The position numbers were made by a program, and so were the translations under genes. The notes under the pieces are model-generated. The model was not told the DNA's origin and did no database searches. It saw nothing but the letters and a program-made list of their open reading frames with translations. A stretch of DNA of 64,000 nt from Hibiscus mutabilis (taxonomy: Eukaryota > Streptophyta > Magnoliopsida > Malvales > Malvaceae), in contig CM033723.1 of the NCBI GenBank assembly GCA_019671005.1, positions 13,717,254-13,781,253 on the forward strand, read 5' to 3'. This document shows positions 50,801-60,805 of this stretch, in pieces. Every line of letters begins with the position of its first letter. Position 1 is the first letter of the stretch.

Positions 50801-51306
50801 CCGATACGTCTAGGGACCGCATCGGTATGCCTTTATCTTCTTGTGTCGTATCGAAACGCAAGTCACCCGTACCGGTACGCAGACCATTAATTCTATTGGG
50901 ATGTTATCTGAAGTTTAGAATCTTTGCATTTTGGTCCATGTTTCTTAAATGTGCAATTAAATGTGTATGAATGATTATTTTGGGTTGAGATTTAACATTA
51001 AGGCATGTAACATGACTAATTGAGGATTTGTAACTTTAATTTTATGAAAGTCCTTGTAAATCTTGGAAATTATGTTTTAGTCCATGTAGAGCGTATTAGA
51101 GCAATTGGATGTCGAAATGACGCCCGATTGAGTTGTAATTTTAACCATGTCATGTATGAACACTATAAGACCTAATAATACATTTAGATAAGATAAAAGA
51201 AAAAAATAGATCGTTTAGTTGTAATCTTCTTAGGGTTTATTTCGGTAAACCCTAATATAGCTCGCTCGGTTTGGTCATTCGGCTAGACCGAGTCAAGGGG
51301 GTTACA
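47866..51306 (+). repeat. 3' LTR of the Tekay-like element
   Basis: TGTAGCGCCCTGAAATTGGG to ...CAAGGGGGTTACA, 3441 bp. Its part from 48813 on matches the 5' LTR remnant at 7033. It is non-coding and carries five pairs of CGTAYCGRTACG-type palindromes at 50596-50879. The base run after it is TCTTC, the expected right copy of a 5-bp duplication whose partner is outside the window. Confidence 0.9.
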
Positions 51307-51852
51307 TCTTCCCTTGTTAGGAATCTTAGCTAAAACATAACTAAGAGTTACGATACTCAAACATTTAAAATGTACCTATTCCTGTAAAGTTTTGATACTA
51401 ATCGTGTACAATGTTCATGTTCATGTATTGTTACATGTTCATACGTAATTGGGAGTATCAAAATGTATATAAGAGTTTCGATACTTATAATGAGAACGGC
51501 CGCCTTAAATGTTACCTTATCATGTAAGATTTTAGTTTCATGTTGAAGAATATCGAAACGCGAAGTATAGTATCGATAATTATCGATGCTAAAACAATGT
51601 CGAACATGTTTAAAGATATACTCAGCTCTGATTAAGCCGGTTGACAAATCCCATTACGTTTTGACATATGTTCGAGGAACCGACAGAATCACCAACAAAA
51701 ACATAAATTACATTAAAAAGTATTATCTGAATTTGATAAATGGTTCATTGCTACTAACCTAGTTAGTTCAGTTAAAATGAACGGATGAAGAGTCTGCTCT
51801 CATAGTTTGTAGATATATCAGATGTGACGTTCAATTTCTTAATTATTTGTTC
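51307..51852. other. intergenic sequence, no gene seen
   Basis: AT-rich sequence with scattered TCGATAC/GTATCGA words (e.g. 51475, 51549, 51571) that look like decayed versions of the palindromes in the neighbouring LTR. No long frame. Confidence 0.4.
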
Positions 51853-52230
51853 TTACTCATGTTGTCTCCTAGAATTACGTACACAACCAACGTCTTCGCC
51901 TATGGAAGGTGGATAACCTCCTGGGATTCTTGATGAACTAACACATTCATCAAAATTTACATACAACTCGATGTTGGTACCCCCTACACGGTTGTATCTC
52001 CTAAACATCTTGAGAAGGTCGATTGCATTACATTTATTTAGCATGTAATGAACTTCAGGGCCGGGCTCATCAACGGGGATTTTGGCTTCCAATGAGGACG
52101 ATTTCTTCCTTATTGATTTGCTAACCTCCGTAGAAATCAACTCAAACAAATCATACTTCTTGATGTTGTTGTTGAATGAAGTGTAGAGGTATGTTTCTAA
52201 AAATAAAATGGTTGCATAAAATCTTGCCAT
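51853..52230 (-). CDS. unidentified protein, 125 residues
   Basis: The frame begins MARFYATILFLETYLYTSFN and contains ELISTEVSKSIRKKSSSLEA, VHYMLNKCNAIDLLKMFRRY and a C-terminal PPSIGEDVGCVRNSRRQHE. I do not recognise the family. The mixed, non-repetitive composition and the strong contrast with the AT-rich surroundings suggest a real or recently real frame. It could be the first exon or N-terminal part of a transposase-related protein, but nothing proves that. A ~38-bp tandem array lies immediately upstream (to the right). No TATA box is evident. Confidence 0.4.
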   Translation of the reverse strand: MARFYATILFLETYLYTSFNNNIKKYDLFELISTEVSKSIRKKSSSLEAKIPVDEPGPEVHYMLNKCNAIDLLKMFRRYNRVGGTNIELYVNFDECVSSSRIPGGYPPSIGEDVGCVRNSRRQHE

Positions 52231-52299
52231 AATTTTTAAATAAGAATTTCTGCAAAATATGGTAGTGTAGAAGTATTTATAGAAGATTTATAAGGATAA

Positions 52300-53060
52300 A
52301 ATTAGGGTTCGACACCTACAATGTTATCGATATTTAGTTTGGGGTTTTGTACCTAACATGTTATTGGTATTCAGTTTGGGATTCGGTACCTAAAATGTTA
52401 CCAATAATTAGTTTAGGGTTTGACACCTAAAATGTTACCGGTTTTTAGTTTTGGGTTCGGCACCTAAAATGTTATCGGTATTCAGTTTGGGGTTCAGACC
52501 CTAAAATGTTAATGAAATTTAATTTGGGGTTTGGCACTTAAAATGTTATCCAAAATGAGTTTAATTTTGACACCTAAAATGTTACCGAAAATTCAGTTGG
52601 GGTTCGACACTTAAAATGTTACAAGTAACGAGTTTGGGGTTCATGACCTATAATGTTACTGAAAATCAGTTTTGCGTTGTTAGCAGAAATCAGTTTGGGG
52701 TCCGGACCCTAAAATGTTAATGAAATTCAATTTCGTGATCGGCACCTAAAATGTTACCTACCATTCAGTATGACTCTAAAATGTTAATGAAATTCAGTAT
52801 CGGGATCGACACCTAAAATGTTACCTACATTCAGTTTGGCGATAAGGAACCGAAATTATTACCTAGATATTTAACTTTTTAAGTTGAGTGAAATATTTCA
52901 TTCGCCACCTAAAATATTACCGAAAAGTAGTTTGAGTGGTTAGGGAACCTAAAATATTACGAACATATTCTACTTTCTAAGTTCAAAGGAAAACATTTAA
53001 CTTGGCACCTAAAATGTTAGAAAAAATCAGTTTATGGTAAAATATTTCATTAGCCAACTG
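52300..53060. repeat. ~38-bp tandem repeat array
   Basis: Degenerate units of the type 'acctaaaatgttaccgaaa' plus 'ttcagtttggggttcggc' repeat about 20 times. Starts at roughly 52388, 52424, 52461 and 52498 give a period of 36-38 bp. Units become more diverged toward 53060. It lies on the 5' side of the minus-strand ORF at 51853-52230. Confidence 0.85.
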
Positions 53061-53760
53061 AAAATGTTAACGAAACCTGTTTGAATAGGTTGATAACCTA
53101 TAACTGAAAAAACAAGTACCGTCATATAATAATCGCATTTTAATCTGCCACAAAGTAGACCTGCCCCATATTATTAGCCTCTAGAAAATAGGAACACATA
53201 GTAAAAACACACAACGCAATCGCCTTAAAGAATACTAATCTCGATATCTATAGATGTCAATATAAAATATTAATATTGTTAGGGGAGCAATCTCGAGAGA
53301 CTCGAAAGTCATGCCTACCTTTCTAATATATTGACCTTGTCATATGCACCGTCGATGTACGATTATGAAAACATTAACTCAGAATTTTGATAAATGATAT
53401 TTGAAACTCACTATTTTAATAAATAAAATTTGAAAATAAATAGTTTTTGAAAAAAAATCTGATGTAACTTTAATATCCAATTATTTTTTAAATGTTTTTA
53501 CTATTCTTTAATTTAATTGAAACAACATTAGTATGAAATTAATAAAAAAAATTATTATTTTATTGCTTTCATTTCGAACTAGATTATCACACGTGGTTTG
53601 GTAAAAAAGCTATGCTTTTTTGTTTTGGTCATCAACCGTTAAAATTACTTTTCTTTTTTGTTTTGGTCATCAGGAGATTGCATAGTATTTTTTTATTTGA
53701 CCAAATAAAATTTGTCACGTGTCACCTCATGATTTTGAACAAATCAAAGAAAAAAGCACT
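53061..53760. other. AT-rich intergenic sequence
   Basis: No gene seen. A duplicated phrase 'cttttttgttttggtcatca' occurs near 53615 and 53655. Confidence 0.4.
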
Positions 53761-53767
53761 TTGAATG

Positions 53768-53832
53768 CCGATGGATAGAATCAAACCAGGACCCAAGGGG
53801 TCCAACACCTAACCGTTGAACTAGACTTGTAA
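53768..53832 (-). repeat. tRNA-like SINE head, unit 2
   Basis: The minus strand reads a box-A-like GTCTAGTTCAACGGTTAGG, a stem-loop GGACC-CCTTG-GGTCC in the anticodon-arm position, and a box-B-like GGTTTGATTCT. Wording and spacing resemble a tRNA-Glu-type gene, but stems are imperfect. A tRNA-derived SINE or tRNA pseudogene is likely; a working tRNA is not. Confidence 0.5.
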
Positions 53833-53887
53833 CTTTTATCCAAAGTAATATTTAAGTTAAACTCTCGCAACCTCAAAATTTCGTAAA

Positions 53888-53954
53888 ACTGCCTCAATGT
53901 AGATTTGAACCATGAACCCCTCGCATCAAAAGCAAGGTATTTAACTACTAAGCT
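53888..53954 (-). repeat. tRNA-like SINE head, unit 1
   Basis: The minus strand reads box-A-like TAGCTTAGTAGTTAAA, an anticodon-like arm CCTTGC-TTTTGAT-GCGAGG that pairs over six positions around a 7-base loop, and box-B-like GGTTCAAATC. It lies in the same orientation ~120 bp from unit 2. The acceptor stem is not convincing. Confidence 0.5.
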
Positions 53955-53959
53955 AGGTT

Positions 53960-54720
53960 GAAAACTTATTATAAGTTGAACAAATTTAATTATTAATTTA
54001 AGATTGATTATCACCTCAAAATCAAATCAAAATACTACTAAAACCAAACTAAAATTCTTTTTTTCGTTTAGTTTGGGAATAAACTAATTATTTATTTTTA
54101 TAAAATTATATTAGATCATTCTAAAAATTAATTATATGTAAAATAATTTGTTCATATACATGTCAACGAATTAAATATTTTTAAAATTATATTTTATCCT
54201 AAATAAATATTATAAATTTAATTTCTATAATTTTTTAATATTAGTTTTATAAAATAAATAATTATTTTTTCAAAACAAAGTGAAAAATAATCTAGTTTGA
54301 TCTTCAATTTTAATTACATTTCAAGCTAAATAGATTTTTAAAAAATTTAAAACTAAATAGTTATTTTTAAATAATTTAAAATTTATAATCTATCATAAAT
54401 ATATATCATATAATAAATTTTTATAATGATCTAATACAATTTTATAAAAATAAATATAATTAGTTTTTTATTTCCAGACAGATTAGAAAAATACCGTAAA
54501 ATCTACTGACAAAGAGAGAAATGATGACGTGAAAAATAAAAAAATGAAAAAATTATCAAGTTAGCGCCATTGTTAATTTTTAAGGACCAATAATAAAAAA
54601 ATAACGTTAGAAATATTTTTGACAAAATATATAGTTAGATAACAAAAAAAAACATACTTTGGTGACCACCTTTGTAGTTTTCCCATAACTAAATGAAATA
54701 GTTCTACTCAAGATCAAGAT
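53960..54720. other. AT-rich intergenic sequence upstream of the kinase gene
   Basis: Very AT-rich with many 'taaaattata' runs. No gene, RNA or terminal repeat seen. Confidence 0.5.
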
Positions 54721-54726
54721 CCGCCA

Positions 54727-54734
54727 TTTATACC
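54727..54734 (+). promoter_or_regulatory. possible TATA box of the kinase gene
   Basis: TTTATACC about 110 bp before the start codon. Weak match; an 11-unit CA repeat (54760-54781) would then lie in the 5' UTR. Confidence 0.25.
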
Positions 54735-54759
54735 TTTCGTAATTCTAACAAACCCCCAA

Positions 54760-54781
54760 ACACACACACACACACACACAC
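54760..54781. repeat. (CA)11 microsatellite in the kinase 5' leader
   Basis: Uninterrupted CA dinucleotides 58 bp upstream of the start codon; expected to vary in length between individuals. Confidence 0.95.
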
Positions 54782-54838
54782 GAGCGCTTGAAGATCTAAA
54801 TATTATTTCCCTCGAGTTTAAAGCAAAAGGGAACAACA

Positions 54839-57800
54839 ATGGGGTGTTCATTTTCAGGTTTGAATGCATTGTACGATGCCGTTCATGGCGGAGGGGACGT
54901 CTGGATCAACGACAACAGGTTCAAGATCGTAAGGCAACTCGGTGAAGGTGGGTTCGCCTTTGTTTACCTGGTGAAGGAAGTCGTATCCGATTCGTCTTCA
55001 GCTTTGGCTAGTGGCTTAGCCAAAAAAGTTAAGGACCCTTCACATCTCTCGGGTTCGTTCTCCTTCAAAAACTCCTTTTAATTTTTTGAAGGATTTTATA
55101 ATTTGGGTATTTCTATTTAATTTGTTTTTGATCTGGGTGTTTCTTTAAATCGTAATTGGTGATTGCTTTCGGTTCTTATATTTAGTTTGAATCTTCTGTT
55201 CAGCTATATGTTCTCTATTTTATTATTATTATTATTATTACTATTATCTTAATGTGACTGAATTTATGGTTTCTTTACATTCTGGTTTATTTGATTGAAG
55301 TTTGTAGGTATTATATGGCTGTTTTATAGGAAATTCAAGTCTCTTTTCAACTGAGAATTAAATCCTTTTATACTACAATTTTGGGATTATTTTGTTTTGG
55401 CTTATTCATTAGATTAGTCTATGGATCTGAAGTTATCATCCTTTTTCATCTATGCCTCCAAAATTAATCTAATAATCTCATAAATTTGGATTATAATTTT
55501 GGTGAAAGAAAGTGTAATTTTCTATGATTATCACATTCCCACTGGAGTTATAGAACTAAAATCATGGATGGGTTGAAGCTTTGATCTCAGGTCCTTATAA
55601 GAACCACGCCATTTGGCTTAGATGTTTTTTCATAATATGGAATTATCTTGTCTCTGATGTATGATAGTTTGACTTCTTTCCTTTCAGATTTCACATTTAT
55701 GCTGTTTGTTCTTTATTTTCTGAATTTACATCTTAAAGGATCTGGTATGTTTCTTTGTTTGGGAACTTTTAAGGATGGTGACCTTGACCTCTGCTATGCT
55801 GTTTGCAGGATTAACTTTATTTTAGAATTGTGTACTCATAGGCTCAATATAAAGTTAAATTGGTTTTAGGACAAACATAAGCTGGGTTGCATTTGCAGAT
55901 GATGGAACTTATGCAATGAAGAAAGTTCTCATTCATAATAATGAGCAGTTGGATTTGGTTCGAGAGGAGATTCGTGTTTCATCCTTGTTTAGTCACCCTA
56001 ATCTGCTTCCGCTTCTTGATCATGCTATCATTCCTGTTAAGGTAATTATGCAGATCTCTTATTTTAATTAATCTTGAAAGCTGTTACATGAATCTTACAT
56101 GTTTCTGAAATTTGTTGACTCATTTACCCATAAATTTGGTTTAAAACTTGCAATGGAAAGTACTTTTCAAGATTCTTGCGTGTTTACTTCATGACTTTTC
56201 TCTCAAATTACTTTTCATAAAAATAATTTTCATTTGGCTAGCCTACACAAGAAGGATCATGGAATCATGAAGCATATTTACTGTTTCCTGTTCATTTGGA
56301 TGGAACATTACTGGACAATTCCATAGCTATGATTGCTAGAAAGGAATTTTTTTCTGCCTCAGATGTTCTTCAAATATTTCGACAGGTGAGTAAACCAATC
56401 TTATTTTTTTTTAACTATTTGACGCCATTCCTTTTGCAATACACTTTTAATGGCCTGAAATCTCATTCTCAGTTATATGGCACTTATTAGCAGTGGATTT
56501 GATGCATTTATTTATACTTTTAACTTTTGGCTTCTGCGTTCCAATGTTTGCGCTTTTAGTGTAATATAATTTCTCTTTATAGTGTTTTCTATATTCGGAT
56601 TCATTGATGTCACAACTTATAAGAAATGGCTAGAAGCATTTTGACTGGGCCAAATTGTTTCTGTAGCTGTGTGCAGGACTCAAACATATGCACAATCTTG
56701 AGCCTCCATATGCACATAATGATGTCAAGCCTGGTAATATTCTTTTATCCCATAGAAAAGGTAAATGGCCTCTTGCTATATTGATGGATTTTGGGAGTGC
56801 TCGTCCTGCAAGGAAGCAAATTCGCTCTCGTTCTGAGGCACTACAGCTTCAGGTCTTATTTTTCTTGATGTTTCTTCATTGCTTAAAAGTCTTCTTATAT
56901 TTCTGTGCTTAGACCTTCTTTCTTATCTTTGCTGGAAAATAACCCCAAGCTCTTCTAGTTCCTTAAACCTGTACGCTTGATGTTCTACTTCCATCAACAA
57001 AGATGTGTACTATTTAAACACATAAAAATGATGTATAAATACGTTATTGGCTTATTTATATGATCCATTTACCTTTTCATCAAATTAAAATATGTTAAAA
57101 ATGTTTTTTCTTGATAATAAATCCATATGTAGGAATGGGCATCTGAGCACTGTTCAGCACCTTTCCGAGCCCCTGAATTGTGGGATTGCCCCAGTGATGC
57201 AGATATTGATGAAAGAAGTGATATTTGGTCATTGGGTTGCACTTTATATGCAATAATGTAAGAATTAATACGCATACATGCACAAATATAGTGCTAGTTA
57301 TTGTATGTTTAACCTTTTTTGTTCTTGTACTCTAATTTCATTGTTGTTCTTGTTCTTTGTCAAACAATATGGTAAACGAAGTATTTGTGGAATCTTATAG
57401 CTGAATATTTTTATTTGTTTCCTTCTGGCTTAAACTAAGGTGTACATTTGAAGTATTTGATGTGAAAAGTTCTATAATGCAAAAAACAGTGTGTATTCTT
57501 TTTTATGAATTTTTCCATTGGTCTTCATATGAAGAGTGATGATTATATGCAGCCTGATTGATTGAGATTTGGCGCTTCACAAGGTGATGCATTTATATGC
57601 TAATCATTATTTGCCAACTTGATGTCATGTAGCTTATGTTTGCGCAATGCTAGTAAATTGACATTATTGTACGTGGTAGTATTACAGAAAGGGTGGGTCT
57701 ATGCCTTCATTTTTTTTATGATACTTGTGATAAAACTCTCCATTTTTGGAGTTTCATATCCTTCCTCAAAGTCTTTGAATGAATGGACTCGTATTGGAGT

Positions 57801-58158
57801 TTCATTGTGTCTGGTTTGCACTGTTCTGTCCATACCTTCATTTATGCTTTTATTCTCTGCAGTGAACCATTTCAGTTTATGTAGTTAGCATCTTTAATTT
57901 AGCTGCTTACATTTAATATTCATTTGTTATAGGTATGGTGTATCTCCTTTTGAGTATGCACTTGGAGAATCAGGAGGAAGCCTGCAATTGGCTATTGTAA
58001 ATGCACAGATTAAGTGGCCAGCCGGACCTAAACAGCCATATCCAGAAGATCTTCGCCAATTTGTTACTTGGATGCTTCAACCTCAACCTGCCCTTCGCCC
58101 TTGCATAGATGATATTATATTTCATGTCGACAAGTTGGTCTCAAAGTTTTCATCGTGA
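54839..58158 (+). CDS. STK16/ATPK3-type serine/threonine protein kinase, 345 residues, six exons
   Basis: Six exons give an unbroken frame: 54839-55052, 55899-56041, 56242-56385, 56667-56852, 57133-57257, 57933-58158, all with GT...AG introns, stop TGA. The start has a good plant context (aacaacaATGG). The N-terminus MGCSFSG has Gly2/Cys3, as for myristoylation plus palmitoylation, so a membrane-tethered kinase as in animal STK16 is expected. Kinase landmarks: GEGGF loop 35-39, Lys79 in YAMKK, acidic helix-C VREEIRV 92-98, catalytic AHNDVKPGN with Asp186, DFG 208-210, APE 242-244. Catalytic residues are all present. His-Asn-Asp replaces His-Arg-Asp, so it is a non-RD kinase. STK16 relatives act in Golgi and membrane trafficking; that role here is inferred from family only. 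No neighbouring gene suggests a pathway. An AATAAA-like signal lies at 58510. Confidence 0.93.
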
Positions 58159-58586
58159 TATCTTATGAAGAAAGGAAAGGGCATCCAAGCACTGACGTAC
58201 AAGTTGACGGATGCACACATTCTAGCAATTTGCATCATGGATGTCGATTACTTACCGTTGTCCTTTAAATCCTTCATAAGTGAAAGCATCTATGAAAGCA
58301 ATGGGAGTTCCTTATTAAAACATACATAGATAACCCTTTCTGGTGAAGTTGTGCATTAGTTCATTTTCCATAATTTCTTAACTTCATGATCTGTAATATG
58401 CGATCCTGCCCTGAATCCCAGATTCAATTTTACAGGAAAGCCTCAATAATCTGTTATCCATTCACTTCATATTACAGGCATCTCATTTTCTTTTATTTTC
58501 AGACATGTTAATAAACAATGCCTGTTTCAAATTTTTCTTGCCAGTTATTTTGTTCTGCAAAATGTTTGAAGTATTTGAAAATGTGA
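58159..58586 (+). other. 3' flank and probable 3' UTR of the kinase gene
   Basis: No frame. AATAAA at about 58510-58515 is a candidate polyadenylation signal, giving a 3' UTR of roughly 370 bp. Confidence 0.35.
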
Positions 58587-58758
58587 AGCTATGTTGCTCG
58601 AACTTTAAGCACCCATATTTTACACATATTCAGATATGAGTATTGATATATGGTCCTTTTAAATCCCTTCAAATATATGTAAAAACTTTTAAAAGATTGA
58701 TGTGGCTCATGTTGGAAACATGCGTATTGATGCACATCTAAATCCGAGTAATATAGAT
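58587..58758. mobile_element. MITE-like piece with short inverted ends
   Basis: Left end 'agctatgttgctcgaactt' and right end 'aatccgagtaatatagat' are imperfect inverted copies about 170 bp apart. The 'atgttgctcg(g/a)ac' wording recurs in many dicot genomes as a small non-autonomous DNA element. No convincing target duplication. Confidence 0.4.
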
Positions 58759-59446
58759 TCAATGTTGTCAAGGTCCCAAGGCGCTTAATCCCTTACACTG
58801 CCCTAGGTGCATTTTTTTTTCGGTACATATTCGGGGTGTAAGACTGCCCCTCCTAACAATGCCGTCTTCAAAGTTTGATCTCATTTCTTCTCCTTAGGAG
58901 TGTAATATGCCTTGTCAATGCACCCAACACTTATTGGTAATTTGACATTATTTTTAAAAAATTTAGTAGAAGAGTGTTTTTCAGTGTTTTCGAAAAGTGT
59001 TTATGTATTATTTGGTTTAAAATAATATTGTTTGATATTGTTGTCAAAAATGCTTTTAAGTAAATAAAATATTTATTTTAGACATTATTTTTTAAAAATA
59101 TAAAAAATTTGGCAGTATAAACAAAGATAAATGAATACTTATACTTAAAATTACTTTTTTTAAAAAATTAAAAATTTTAGCTTTTAAAAAAAAATTAAAC
59201 CAAATTAAAAAATACTTTTACATAAAAACCTAACTGTTCCATGTTACTTTTGACTTTAAAAACATTTTTGAAAAGTAGTAGAGAATGGGCCTAGACAACA
59301 CCGTATAGATTTGAACATTTTTAAAAATCTAGTGTGCTTTTGGAATCAAAATACATTCAGCATTTTGTTGGATGGCTTCCCGTAGAAAATGGATTGCAAA
59401 TATTAGTTTAGGGTTGGTTTTATTTTCCTTCAACACATCTTTATTG
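58759..59446. other. AT-rich intergenic sequence
   Basis: No gene seen; 58950-59260 is dominated by A/T runs. Confidence 0.4.
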
Positions 59447-59455
59447 TTATACTAA

Positions 59456-60796
59456 GGGTAAACTACATAAATGGTCACCGAACTTTTAGGACGGATTCAT
59501 TTTAGTCACCGTACTTTTAAAATATTCGATAGGTCACCCAATTTTTAGTTTGATTTCAATATAATCACCGAACTTTTAATTCGCTTTTAATATGACCCCT
59601 CCCGTTAGAAGCTGACGCTTGTTTTTTGTTTTTCCTTAATAAAAAATGGGTAAACTACACTAATCATCACTCAACTTTCTTCTCACTCCTATTTTGGTCA
59701 CCAGAGTTTAAAATTTTTCAATTTAATAACTTAACTTTCAAATTGTTCATATTTTTGTCACTCTCAAATGACATGTACAAATAGAAAAAATCGATTAAAC
59801 CTTAAAAATTATTTTGGTTAATTGGTAAATTCAGATTATTCAATTCTCAATCTTATATAGTACCAATTAAATCAGATAATCGATTAACCAATTAACCAAA
59901 ATATTTGATTCTGGAAATGATTTTTTTTTTACTTTATTTATTAAAATATCAAATATGATAATATGGTAACTTTAATAATTGCTCGGTTGTGATAAAAGTG
60001 TAAAAATAACTAGAAGGTCAAAAATTGAAAGTTCACATCTATTAATCCTACCCAGAGCCAAAACATTTTTAAAAAAAAAATCAGAAGGGTATCAAAATCA
60101 CTAGACTACAAGACATTGTAATGCTTAAAATTTAGAAATATTGTATATAATAGATCAGATCGGTTAATCAATTTTGCTTAAAACTGTGAACCGTAACCGA
60201 ATCAAAATAATTTATTTTAAAATTTTGTACCAAAATCGGGTTCGATTAATCCTTAAAAAAATTATTTTGGTTAATTGCTAAATTCAGATTATTCAATTCT
60301 CGATCTTATATTGTACCAATTAAATCGGATAATCGATTGACCGGTTAATTGGAATATTTGATTCGAGTAATAACTTTTTTTACTTTGCTTATTAAAATAT
60401 TAAATATGATAATATGATAAATTTAATAAGCAAAGTAAAAAAAAGCATTACCCGATTTTTTTAAGGATTAATCGAATTTTTCTATTTGTACAACCATGTC
60501 ATTTGAGAGTGGCCAAAATATGAACAATTCGAAAGTTAAATTATTAAATTGAAAATTGTTAATCTCTAGTGACCAAAATAGGTGTGAGAAGAAAGTTGAG
60601 TGATGATTGGTGTACTTTACCCATTTTTATTAAGGAAAAACGAAAACTAACGTCACCTTCTAACAGAAGGTAACAAGAGGAACCATATCGAAATCGAACT
60701 AAAAGTTGGGTGACCTTATCGAATATTTTAAAAGTAGGGTGATCAAAATGAATCCGCCGTAAAAGTTCGGTGACTATTTATGTAGTTTACCCTTAT
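59456..60796. mobile_element. non-autonomous Mutator-like element with long inverted ends
   Basis: The left arm starts GGGTAAACTACATAAATGGT and the right arm ends with its inverse, ...TATTTATGTAGTTTACCC (60792) plus TTAT. Similarity continues for ~150 bp of 'gtcaccgaacttttag'-type sequence and again in an inner segment. The same 9 bp, TTATACTAA, flank both sides (59447-59455 and 60797-60805), which fits a Mutator-type duplication. The extra TTAT on the right makes the exact end uncertain. No transposase. The interior holds a ~130-bp direct duplication and a hairpin. Confidence 0.7.
60360..60450. repeat. hairpin inside the Mutator-like element
   Basis: 'ttttttactttgcttatta' (60374-60392) is followed after ~25 bp by its inverse 'taataagcaaagtaaaaaaa', an almost perfect 20-bp stem. 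Confidence 0.7.
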
Positions 60797-60805
60797 TTAT
60801 ACTAA

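Larger units (their letters stand above)
7033..51306 (+). mobile_element. Tekay/Del-like chromodomain gypsy element, split by nested insertions
   Basis: A truncated 5' LTR (7033-9506), PBS and gag start lie at the left. The integrase core to chromodomain, PPT and full 3' LTR (47866-51306) lie at the right. The two LTRs belong to one family: 7033-9506 aligns along its whole length with 48813-51306, with roughly one difference per 20 bases in the first 300 by eye. The simplest reading is one element whose middle (rest of gag, protease, RT, RNase H, integrase N-terminus) was lost, and which was filled with some 37 kb of other elements. Two separate copies of one family cannot be excluded. Confidence 0.7.

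Noticed and set aside
53888..53954. Functional tRNA gene
   Set aside because: Box-like sequences and an anticodon-type arm are present, but the acceptor stem and D-arm do not pair well; a SINE head or pseudogene fits better.
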